Assembly (NCBI GenBank): GCA_027186245.1
Contig: CP114489.1
Location: 7,323,501-7,387,500 of the forward strand
Length of the DNA: 64,000 nt
Reading direction: 5' to 3'
DNA from: Coriaria nepalensis
Lineage: Eukaryota > Streptophyta > Magnoliopsida > Cucurbitales > Coriariaceae
Shown here: one piece after another, positions 12,694 through 23,900 of the stretch
How positions within the stretch are numbered: the first letter of the stretch is position 1
Layout: each line of letters begins with the position of its first letter
Position numbers and translations under genes: made by a program
The notes under the pieces: generated by a model
The model's input: the letters and a program-made list of their open reading frames with translations, nothing else
Told to the model about the DNA's origin: nothing
Database searches by the model: none

Positions 12694-14085
12694 ATGATGA
12701 ATTTGGGTATGCAACTGAAGCCTGTTGCTGCAATGTTGGCAATAAATTTCTCGTTGGCTGTAGTTAACATACTTCAAAAGAAGATTCTTAATCAAGGGGT
12801 TAGCCATTTAATTATAATTACATACCGGCAATCCATTTCGGCTCTTTTCTTGGCACCCATTGCCTACTTCTGGGAAAGGTAGGTATAGAGTCTGATCATT
12901 GCTTATAATTTCTTTTATTGTAAGTTATTTCTTTCCTAATTATTGTTTAATTTGCATATATTCAGAACAAGCAGACCTGTGCTTACCGCTAAAATTGTAT
13001 GCCACCTTTTCTTCAGTACTCTAATAGGGTTAGTAATACTTTCTACTATATATCCTTCTACAAATGAGTATATGAATATATATATATATATATATGTATG
13101 TAATTATATATACTTGAGATCCATTTTTTAGAATTTAGATGTGATCATGTATCGATTTGTGATTCTTCTATTAATTTATTTATAAAATAATTATATTTTA
13201 AAATTATGATAAACTAAGAATCTGAGTGATATCTACATCTCTTTTTCTTTTTTCTTTTTTTCCTTAATTTTTCTTAATTGTGTAAACGATTATACCTCTT
13301 ATTAAAATTAATCTAAACAGTATGAAAACTGATTATTATTTCGCTACGTGTTTGCCCTCACTAGAAGTGCTAGAAAAGTTGGTGTTTATTAGGTTGGATT
13401 CATATTTTAGGAAATTTTAGTTTGAAATTTTTGGGATAGGTTATATCTAAATTTGAACTTCATATTGTAACTTATTATAATAAGTGACATGTCAAAAAAG
13501 AAAAAAAAAAATTTAATTAATAAGTGACCAGGTTATAATATGTTACTTTTTCGAAGTAATCAAATATGGTTGTACGTAATATATGACATGTCAAAAACAT
13601 CAGGTGAAAATCAAGTACAGTATTTTTATATAAAAGCATGCGATATTATTAGTCTATTGGTCAATACACAAAAAAAAAAAAAAAAATTTGACTGAGGAAG
13701 TTATATCTAATTTATGAAACTTTAAAAAAATTTATGTTTAATTTATGGGATTTGTAATTTATATAAAGATGTAAGTGCAAGTGACGATTATAAAGTGCAT
13801 TTTAAATTTATAAGAAAAATAGTAAGTAATGTAAAACTAATTATTCTATAATGCTGATTGATTAATTAAATGATTGATATACATGGTATCATTAGATTAT
13901 GCACTGTGTATCTGGCTAAAGGCAACTAATCCATGCAGGGTGACAATGACATTATACTTGTTCCTAGTCGGACTTCAATACACATCGTCAACTTTTGCTT
14001 GTGCATTCATCAACATAGTGCCTGTATATACATTCATTCTAGCACTGCCATTCGGGTGAGTAAGAAAAAAGAAACGGGTAAATCG

Positions 14086-14117
<32 letters not shown>

Positions 14118-15457
14118 ATTTGGTCGTACTATATAGTTTATAAAATGTTTTTAATAATGTTGTCTTCTACTTGTTTTGTGTTAATTGCATTCCTAACAAT
14201 TACTTCTAAGTATTAGCCGTTGCAATATATATTTTTCTAAGCCAAGCTAGTGTATTTAATTTTTCTTGTAGACTAGAAAAAGTTAACCTCAAAAACAAGG
14301 GCGGGAGAGGTAAAGTTGTAGGCACTCTTATATGTGTTGGAGGAGCTTTGGTTTTGGTATTGTACAGAGGGAATCCACTAACCAGCCTTCGTTCAATGAA
14401 CCAAGTTGGTCTACCCAGTACTCCTAGTATCAGAACCGGGAGCTGGACCATGGGCTCAATCCTTTTGACCGCAGCCTGTCTCTTATGGTCTTCATGGTTT
14501 CTTATGCAAGCAAGGATCACTAAGATCTATCCATGTCAATACACCAGCACCACCTTTTTATCTTTCTTCAGTGCAATTCAATCTGCCACTATAAATTTGA
14601 TCCTTGACAGAGACTTTTCCAATTGGGTTTTGAAAGGGAAGTTGGAGATATTCAGCCTCTTATATGCTGTAAGTAATATAAATATTGCTCATCTATCTAC
14701 CTAGCAATTTCTGATATGTATATTTTGTTATACGGAAAAATTATTGGGCAGAATCGATTTATTATAAACTGATCAATTATAACTACAAATTTTAACCTCA
14801 CTCATCAAATCAGATTTAGAGTTCTTAGTTTTAACCTCTCGCCATTTCTATAGTTCAATCACATTGATTCGTGTCCGATTGTGATTAATCAAATGATACT
14901 TATATACAATCAATGCTAATGACCAAGATTTGAAAAACATTCGCTTTGTACCTACTCCATATTATAGGCTCCCTCTCATGCATACAATTCATTAGAATTT
15001 CTATGAGCCTCTTAATTCTGATTTATATGGGCATATGTATGTATATATACTTGTATACTTGTATAGGGGATAGTTGGATCAGGCTTGTGCTATGTGGCGA
15101 TGGCGTGGTGTGTTAAACAGAAAGGTCCAGTATACACTTCAGCCTTCACTCCTTTCCTTCAGATTTTTGCAGCCATGTTTGACTTCTCCGTTTTGCATGA
15201 GAAAATTTACCTCGGAAGGTTCCATTCTTTTTCCATAAAACTTTTTCTTCTCATTTTAGAAAATATAGTAAGAAATTTTTTTTTTTTGGGTAATGAACAG
15301 TGTTGTGGGTTCTATCTTAGTCATAATTGGGATGTACATTCTTCTGTGGGGTAAAGACATTGACGCTTGTACGTCGAAGCAGGCCCAGTTACCAGTTTCT
15401 CAAGAAGCTCCTCTTAACAACTCACTCATACAACCAATTACAAGTGGAGTAGACTAA
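12694..15457 (+). CDS. WAT1-related (MtN21/EamA/UmamiT) membrane transporter
   Basis: Exons 12694-12878, 12966-13028, 13939-14055, 14272-14668, 15067-15218 and 15301-15457 join in frame, all with GT-AG borders. They encode 356 aa, a normal length for the family (about 350-400). The start is the ATG at 12694 (MMNLGMQLKPVAAML). The first EamA half holds NFSLAVVNILQKKIL, ITYRQSISALFLAPIAYF and LQYTSSTFACAFINIVP. The second begins at GSWTMGSILLTAACLLWSSW and includes SGLCYVAMAWCVKQKGPVY and ILVIIGMYILLWGK. About ten hydrophobic segments predict a plasma- or vacuolar-membrane protein. Relatives export amino acids or auxin; the substrate here is unknown. The usual N-Q pair after the third helix start is replaced by VTMTLY. 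The C-terminal tail is short. No stop or frameshift is seen, so it is probably functional. Confidence 0.93.
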
Positions 15458-16320
15458 TTATAGCTTAAGCACAAGTCATATATATAATATAGAAAGTTTA
15501 AGTTTGTATTAATGTGCGTATCTTCAACTAAGGTCTCAACATTTGCTTTTTTGTATGGTTAACTCTATGGCGAAATGGCTCGTTTGCTTTCAATTCTCCG
15601 AAATCGGGAAATATAATATGTTTCTATTACTATTGTTTGGTTACATTTCGATTGTTCACATTTTGATTCTTTCATCGGTACAAAATCCATTCTTTTTTCA
15701 CTTTTTGACTACATATTTAAATGTGAAAATATAGAGAATTATTATTTAGTGAATAAGTTTGATTCTCCAAACCAGTGGCTGAACTAGGTCCAACCTAGGC
15801 AAGGTAGTCGCCTGAGTTGAGGTTCGACAATTTTACCTCTATATATATTAACTCAAAACCTACCTTTGATTGGTGCTTGCATTGGGTTCCGCAATTTTAC
15901 TGTATATATATTGACTCAAAATCTTTATCAAAAAACACATGTTAGTTGAGTGGCCCAAAGTAGAGGTAAAAAATTTGGTCGGGCTAGTACGAGTATCGAT
16001 ACGGTATAGATTTCTCGTATTGTGTTAGGTTAGAACATGACATTGATCCAAAAAGATTTTTTAAGAGTTTTTTTTTTTAGAAATTATTTTATATATTAAA
16101 ATTTTTTGATTAATGCAATAATTTATTTGGCCAAATATTATTTTTTTATATTTTATTTATAATTTTAATTATTAATGATACTAACTTTTAATTTATTAAA
16201 TAATAATTCTCAAGAATTATTATTTATTTATTTATTTTAATATATAATAAAATAATTTATTTATTTTAATGGTACTAATTTCTATTACATTAAAAATCTA
16301 ATTTTTTTTTAATCTAACCC
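15458..16320. other. Intergenic AT-rich DNA
   Basis: 3' flank of the WAT1 gene. Two similar lines (about 15825-15860 and 15882-15925, 'gcaattttac...tatatattgactcaaaa') form a short imperfect direct repeat. The 16060-16310 part is very AT-rich. No gene seen. Confidence 0.4.
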
Positions 16321-16339
16321 AATCATTACTTACTTCATA

Positions 16340-16590
16340 GATTGTCAATTATGATACTTGACAGGTCGAAAGCTTTATTTACCCGTCGAGTAAACTAGAA
16401 ATTATGATACTTGACGGGTCGAAAACTTTATTTACCCATCGAGTAAACTAGAAGTTATGATACTCGACAGGTTGAAAGCTTTATCGACTCATAACTTCTT
16501 GTTTACTCGATGGGTCGAAGGCTCTATCAACCCGTTGAGTATCATAACTTCTAGTTTACTTCGACTCGTCGAATATCATAAACTCTGCTA
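16340..16590. repeat. Tandem repeat followed by its own inverted copy
   Basis: A roughly 54-bp unit (attatgatacttgacaggtc, then gaaagctttatttacccgtc, then gagtaaactagaa) occurs about three times from 16350 to 16490. About 1.5 units in opposite orientation follow (cttgtttactcgatgggtcg... gagtatcataacttctagttta, about 16495-16585). The whole block could fold into a long imperfect hairpin. No coding content. Confidence 0.75.
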
Positions 16591-16854
16591 GCCTATGTGG
16601 CTATAAACTGAGTAATGATTGAGTCTGATTTCTAAGGTATCCAAGCAATCATTAGCCTACATTCTAAATTTATAAGAAGATTCTAATGACAATAGATGGA
16701 AATGGGTTAAGGTAAGATTGATAATAGACTATTTGCATTTCATTTCTTTTCTTTATATTTCTAGGTAAGTATCATTCATGACCAAAAATGTAATTTTGAG
16801 TAAGTCCTTTTATGTAGAATTGTCTTGGAACATTAGATAAGACTTATATTAATA

Positions 16855-17488
16855 TTAGGGTACCTGCCAAGGACAAACCTTTTTACAGATCACGCAAGGA
16901 GATCGCAACAAATGTCCTATGAGTGTATTCTCAAGACGTGCAATTCATATATGTCTTGATTAGTTAGGAGAGTTCAAAGGTCAATAGTAGAGTCTTAACA
17001 AGTGCAATTGAACGTAATAGGGTTTCAAAGCCGTTCTTCTACTTGGTAAATGCTGACACTAATGGAGAAGGATTCCTAGCACCATATAGGGTATAACGGT
17101 ACCATTTAAGTGAATAGGAATACAGTCGCCTACCTTTTTACCCTAACGAACTTTACAACCTATGTCCTTCATGTTCTAGGAATATAATTAAGCATTGTTT
17201 TTGTCTACTTAAAATGTGTTGTTGAATCTTAAGAAAGCACTGATTTTACCCCATAAATTTCAAGACCGAATTATCATGGCTTGTTGTCTACTACATAGCT
17301 TCATTTGGAAAAATCAGGGGACAAATCCTTTCGAAACATTACTTCATGAACTAGATTATAAAAATAATTTAGGGTATCATAATGAAGATGTCACTTCATC
17401 TGTTGAGCCATCAGACATGTGGAGTGCACGGAGGGATGCAATAGTTGAGGAGATGTTCCGTGAGTGGAGAGCTAGGCATCGTACTTAG
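16855..17488 (+). pseudogene. PIF/Harbinger transposase (DDE_Tnp_4) remnant
   Basis: Broken upstream translation gives VPAKDKPFYRSRKEIATNVL (16862-16920), VQFIYVL (about 16940), a degenerate DAGYTNGEGFLAPYRG-like stretch (17050-17090) and a FGLLKK-like remnant. An intact 3' part (17216-17485) has LILPHKFQDRIIMACCLLHS, then FIWKNQGTNPFE, and ends WSARRDAIVEEMFREWRARHRT. These are the hallmarks of PIF/Harbinger transposases (HARBI1-like nucleases). The N-terminal third and first catalytic Asp region are missing or unreadable. It is dead as a transposase, though the last 90 codons remain open. Confidence 0.88.
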
Positions 17489-17849
17489 TTTAATATTAAT
17501 GTTCCTTTTGTTGGTTGTTAATGTTATGATGAGACAATTTATGTATTAAGTTTAGCTTGTTTTTAACTGTTATAACAAGAAATATGTAGTTATCTCATGT
17601 ATTGTAAGGATGATGATATTTGAGTTGTATTAATGTTACATTCCTTTATTAAGATTCTACTATATTTATTTGTTTAATTTGACATGTTTTATAGTGTTCC
17701 TATGTTCATATGTATTTATGTTATGATTAGATATTCCTATGGTTAATTATATTTTCATAAGTCCAAACACATATGTGATTGTTGTTTTATAGGCAATACC
17801 AAATGGATGATGGTCATGTTTTAATTTTTATTTTTTTTTACTTTTTGGC

Positions 17850-19200
17850 GGATGGCAAACTAGAGAGGAACTCAGGATAATAGGGTTTGGATACCTCTTG
17901 AAAATGAAAAGCTCGTTCATGCTCTATTGGAAGCCAAGAGCTCTGGAAGTATACTTTCAGAATGGCTTCAAGGATAAGTATATACAACCAGTTGAAAAGA
18001 AGTTTAAGAGACATTACCAGGAGCAGGAATCAAAGCTGACTTGCATGTTAAATCGCGGATGAAGACACTCAAGGGACGCTATAACATCTGTCGGGAGCTA
18101 CTTGAACAATCAAGATTCGGATGGGATCTATAAAGAACTGCATTGTTGCCGAGTCATCAGTATGGACTGAGTATCTTTCTGTTAAAGAACTTCTAGCTAT
18201 CTTTCTATGAATTAATTTGAAGGGATGAAACATAGCTAGAAGTTACTGTATAATTTGATCGAACAATAATAAGCTTGAAGTCACTGTATAATTTGATCGA
18301 ATTAACTATAACTAATTCATAGAATTAATTTGAAGTGATAAAACATAATTAATTTCATCGAATTAATTTGAAAGGAAGTAGATTGAGCGATGAAACATAG
18401 CTAGAATCTCAAAACCAATTGTATATTAATTTGAAGTCATTGTCTATTGTAATAGAATGTAGAATGTACGTTATGAGAGGAAAGAGTGTCTGTTGACTGT
18501 GCATTGTAATACGATGTAGAATGTATGTTGAAGTAACTGTCATGAATTTTTTTTGTTTCTCTTTTCAGTCCCACAAGAGTGTCCAAATGTTTAGGGATAA
18601 ATCATTCCCTCGTTACAACGATTGTTATGAGATATTTGGCCCAGACAGAGCTAGTGGCAATGAAGCTGCAAACATGGCTAACATGGCAGTGGCCGATGCC
18701 CGAGACACAACCCATTGACACTACTGATAACAACTTCATGGATATGTCCTCACCCATCAGCCCCAATCAGTGCAGGTGGAACCAATTGAGAAAGTTCCTC
18801 AATTAATAAAAGGCGGAAGTTGTCTGAAGAAAAACTTATTGTTGAGAGAGCATGACTATGACAGTGAGGGAGATGAAGGATTCTTTGTATCTAACAGCCG
18901 TAGAAATCAAAGAAAGTATGCAGTCTCTAGAAAGAGAGAAGCTCCGTGAACGTAGGCAGTCTGTTGAAGGAGCTTCTTCTAGTGCGTCTAGAATTCAATG
19001 ATCTAGTGGAGATAGGAAAAATTATGCTTTCCGACATGATGATGGATATGTATAAGATAATTGGTGAGATGTCTTCAGAGGATGATAAACTGAATTGGGT
19101 AATTAGTATGATATTACCTCATGTGAAGATAGGAACTATTTTTTTGGATTGTTTAGATGGAAACTATTGGTGGAAGCTCGAAACTAGGTCAATAGTTTGA
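17850..19200 (+). pseudogene. Myb/SANT-like partner gene of a PIF/Harbinger element, degenerate
   Basis: The sequence downstream of the transposase encodes pieces of the second protein of plant PIF/Harbinger elements. A FQNGFKDKYIQPVEKKFKR-like Myb/SANT-like segment lies near 17955-18020, and IKTLKGRY-like residues near 18060. MFRDKSFPRYNDCYEIFGPD with RASGNEAANM is at 18585-18680. EHDYDSEGDEGFF-like acidic residues lie near 18850-18890. A C-terminal tail IMLSDMMMDMYKIIGEMSSE ends with FLDCLDGNYWWK at 19020-19175. Stops and frame changes split it, and a degenerate repeat block (18190-18520) interrupts it. Both genes share one orientation. Terminal inverted repeats were not found. Confidence 0.75.
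18200..18530 (+). repeat. Degenerate tandem repeats inside the PIF/Harbinger remnant
   Basis: Units built on gaattaatttgaag, gtataatttgatcgaa and aaacatagctagaa recur from 18215 to 18420. Then gtaat(a)(g/c)(a/g)atgtagaatgta occurs twice, at about 18449 and 18508. They sit between two coding remnants and may be an intron or an insertion. Confidence 0.55.
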
Positions 19201-20420
19201 TGTTTAATTTATGTGTCAATATGGATGCTATTTAGTTGGCTTTTTTATCTTTCATAAGATTGTTGAGTTTGACAAATTGGAGGTTTGATAGTTTTTTGAC
19301 ATAGGTACTTTAACTGCTATTCTGAGAAACGACCTCATAACTTTTCCATAACACAATATTCTTTAATTTGACAAATTGGCATGTTTGATAAGTTTGGTGT
19401 TTTTTATCTTTCATGAGATTGTTTGGTTTAACAAATTAGCAGGTTTGGTAGTAATCTTTTTTTTTTTCTTTTTTTTTTGGAGGTCGAAGCGTATTAATTT
19501 TATTAGATAAAGTGAATTATATAATTCACATAAAAGTATTTTATTTTGGCTTAAAAGATACATTTTAAAGATGCACATAGAAAAACATTTATTTTGATTT
19601 CAAATATACACAATCAAAGATAAACATAAATTTTAGAAGTTGAAAATTACATGATTATTTCGACTTCAAACATGCACAATCAAAGATAAACATAAATTTC
19701 AGAAGTTGAAAATTGCATGATGTGCGTCCTTTGGAGTAGAGTTACTGAAAAGCTAGTCACAATAGCCAAATAAATACCAAATAAAGAATGATAATAAAAA
19801 AAAATAAATAATAAATAAATAAATGAAAGGACAAAAGAATACCAGATCAACATAGTTAAACAAACATAATATAGTTAGTCTCTTACATGACTCAGTTTTT
19901 CATAGCATAGTTAAACTGACTTAGTTTTACATAATATAATTCCTACCTCTATTTCTTTAGAGCAATTACAGTACATATTACGATGTTAATAAATATCATC
20001 GTATGAAAAAAAATTAATCAACTCTATAACCAATTCTGGGACCCATTCAATTTTTGCTAACATTTTCAGTATACAAGCAGATAGTTTCAGTATAGTCAAT
20101 TTACCATCATTTAAAGTACAATATAAGCAAAAATACACCACAATTTGAATATAAGAAAAAGATTGAGCCAATGGAAAAAAGGAAGAAGCCATAAAACCGA
20201 AATTTATCTCATTATAGAGCTGTTTAGTGCAATATCAATCAATAATTGCCGGTAACGGGACCAAAACCCTGACAACACGATTTTGGAGAATCTATGGCAA
20301 CTGTGATTGAGAGTGAACAAGCGAGAGAGATGGTACGAGAGATTCAGCAAGAAAGAAAAATTGAAAAGAATGAGAGATGACGTCATCTAATATCTGAGAA
20401 AGACAGTGGAGCCTAGGATA
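19200..20420. other. Intergenic repeats between the Harbinger remnant and DDB1
   Basis: No gene. A 66-bp tandem duplication lies at about 19609-19725 (cacaatcaaagataaacata, then aattt(t/c)agaagttgaaaatt). A 'gacaaattgg...gtttgata' motif recurs at about 19272, 19369 and 19431. A/T-rich simple sequence is at 19795-19830. Confidence 0.5.
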
Positions 20421-20959
20421 AGTGATGAGAGTAAAAATTAGAAATATTTAAGTTTTAACAGTAAATGTGTAAATAAAAATGAAGGGTAAGAATATTTAGA
20501 CTTTGTTCATCCCAAATCAAATAATAATATCAATTTTTTCGCAGAAATAATAAATTTATGTTTTGATCAATTAAACATATCTTAGATATACGTTGTACAC
20601 TTATTCAATCCAAACTAATTCCATTCATGTATCCAAACCAAACGAGCCGCATCACGTTCGTATAGATAGGAATGCAGTTGGGGGCGTAGAAACAATCACT
20701 AAATTAAAATAAACTGAGATCGGAAGAAGATAATGCTGCAGAAAATTTTAAACAAGTGCTGTAATACCTAAGACCTCATAATTTTGAAAGAGAGTACGAC
20801 CTTCAAGTCTTTAACAAACAGTTCTATTTCCAAAAACCCAAAGGAGACAGCCTACTCGAAATGATGCGATGTGGCGAGGATAAAATATATATATATATTA
20901 AAACAAATGAAAAGAAACAAATAAACAAGTAATAAAAAGACTGCACAAAGAGATCGGAT

Positions 20960-23900
20960 TCAATGCAACCTCGTCAACTCTTCTACTCTCTTACAAAGCT
21001 CTTCAACAGAAACACCCATCGGCTTTGATATCTCATCCATTTTAGCTCGATTGAGATCGAGAAACGACTCTATTAAATCTCCATCCAAGAAATTCTTAGC
21101 ATCCACAGTTTTCTTCTCATTGTTAAACGACCTCCATTGCTCGTGGCTCAACCCACCTACACCCTTTATCACCTTTCTCAAGTTTGATTGGAGCTTCTCC
21201 AAAAACATGAACTGCTCCGGAGAAAGTGAAGCAACGATCCCTATTACTCCATTAACTGTTCCGAAAATGGCAGTTGGGATCTGGCCCACATCGGAATCTG
21301 GTAAACGCATCACGAGGGACCCGTGCCGGAACCGATTGATGAACTCTCCAAGGTGGTATTCACCTACCACTTCAAGACGGCCTCGTTCCTCATCAGTTGC
21401 ACCTTCACTATTTTTCCGAACAGTGAAGAGGTTGAAGCTGTTTTCCGCGCCTATGTATATGTCATCATCGAGGATCTCAACGGCTGACATCCAGTTGGCA
21501 TTGTAGTCGCGGGCCCGCTCTTCAATGGCACCTTCCTCGTGCTGAGGCATAGATAGTGAATGTCAATTACCAAGGAAACAAAGTGCGAATAGAGAGATTT
21601 ATGAAGGGGAGGGAAGTGAATTTGTTGAAGTTTTGAATACTGCATAAATTTGGTGGGTAGGCACTTCAAATGAAAATTTGACCTAAGACAAATATGGACC
21701 CACATAATCCAGTTTACGCCCACAGAAACATAATTCAAGCCACACAAAACATAAATAAAATACACTCGATTTACAAAAATCATGCCTAGGATTCTATTGA
21801 CCCGAATTTCTGTTTCAACAGCTTACCCAAATGCAACCATATATACCTTTGTGGCCCATTAAAACATCAACAAATTTAACATAGTGATAAGGATTTGGTA
21901 GAAACTGTACCGTGGCTTTATAGAGGGCTATTATTTACCTTGTAGATCAATAAGGAGATAGACTTCATCAAATCTCCAACAACAATGAAATCTCCACGGG
22001 TTTGCACATAAAGAGCAAGTATATGTCCATGGTGTCCACATTCAGATTGTAACTCACGGGTTCCATCATCCCGGAGCATCCACTTGTACAATTGAATTTT
22101 CTGATTGATTGCAGCGAGTAGTTTTCCATTGAAGGAATTCAGAGAGTAAACAGCTCCCTTAGTCTCCTTCTCAGCAATAAGTTGTAGCTTCCCATCTTCA
22201 ACCACAAAAACAAGTATTCGCCCCTGTAAAATAGACAGGATGCTATTTCAAGAGGAGGATAGACGATCATCCATTATTGAAGTACAACTACAAAGATATA
22301 CACATATATCTTACTTTGGTTGGCTCATTCTCTTCAGGCATAACATATGCAGTTCCAACAGTGTAATATACATTTGTGTCATCAGAGAAAGAGCAGCTAA
22401 GTATGGAACATGCATACTCATATGTGTCAAGTGCGTAAGTAGACATGAACTCGAAGGTTTGGTCATCTAATAAGCGGATAAAGTGCATTTCAGTATCATC
22501 CGGTCCGGCTTTCAAACTAGTAATGGCAAACGTCCGGGACTGCTCCTGATGACAGATACGACGTGCATGCTCCCCAAGGGGTATGGAGCGGATGTGAAGC
22601 TTCTGAATATCATCAATGGTGCCAATAGTAAGCTCGCCTTCTTTTGCAATTGCTAGGCTGTTGATGCGGAATGGAGGAAAAAGGATGAAATGTGATTAGA
22701 AAATGCTTCCCACTGAAGCATTACAAAAAATAAAAGCATCCAACTAAATAACATGTTTTCACTTGGGTCATTAAGGTTGTTGTTCGGGATAAATGTTATA
22801 GTAACTAAATGTTATTGCAATTTTTTTTTTTTTAAATTTATAATGATAATTTACAAAAAAATGCAAAATGACATTAATTGCATTTTTCAAGAATAAATGA
22901 TTTTGGAGACCAAACTTGGTTGAATTTCCAATGCAGATCACTAATTAACCTACAAAAAGGGCTACGAGAAGGTACCTGTCTGGAAAAGCAGCAGAGTTGA
23001 AAGGACACATATGGCTGACTTCTTTCAGATTTACATTGCTGTATAGCAATTTCTTGTTACTGCTATAAATGACTGTAGGCCTATCCGATGCAGCAAATAC
23101 ATGTGTTGTATTCTTGGAAGAAAAAGTACGGAGTGTGATAGGTTGTGTTCCAAGGGACACCTTTTTCCTGTCTATTAGTTTTCCAGTATTTGTGCTCAGT
23201 AGAAAGCTCAACAGATGACCATCTCCAAGGGCACACAACAAGTATGATATCTGGAAAAGGCATGCAAAATCAAACTTACTCAGAGAAACATATCAACAAC
23301 AAAACAAGAAAAAGTTATGATAAGACACTTCCACCCATGGGCTATGGGGATATTCATCAGGACGATTAAACTAACCAATACTATCCTTAATGGTGGTTTT
23401 AAATACAAATCAAAAAAGTATTAATATCAAAACAATAAGCATACCCCTTCAAAGGCACAAAGAAGAACAGAACGAGGTATTATCTCTCCCCCTAAAGGCT
23501 CCTTCGTGATGAGATTCAGGTCAGGGAGTGAAAAGATTGTAACGCTAATATCAGTCCACATTCCAACTGCAGCTAGCTGACTAAAGTTGGGATTATCACC
23601 AATGGGATTAATGTCAAGGCATGAGATCTCATATTCCAACTGTGCATGTTTTACTTCCATTAAAGTCCCATCCCCAATTTCTAGATAGACTAAATGGCCA
23701 CCTCCAGTTGCTAATAAAACCTGTCATAGAAGCAGGAGATAAGATTTGGCGAATTTGAAATTGATATACAAGGGGAAACTAGGATAAACTCTAAATTTTA
23801 TAGAAACTATAATAAATCCCCATAACTTATCCTAATTATAACGAACACCCAAAATCCTAACTTAAATTATAATCAACCCCCGAAACACCCACAACTATAA

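Noticed and set aside
12415..12807. A 130-codon minus-strand ORF overlapping WAT1 exon 1
   Set aside because: It overlaps the promoter and first exon of a well-supported gene on the other strand and matches nothing.
21051..21506. A 151-codon + strand ORF over the last DDB1 exon
   Set aside because: It is antisense to a perfectly conserved DDB1 coding exon and has no protein resemblance.
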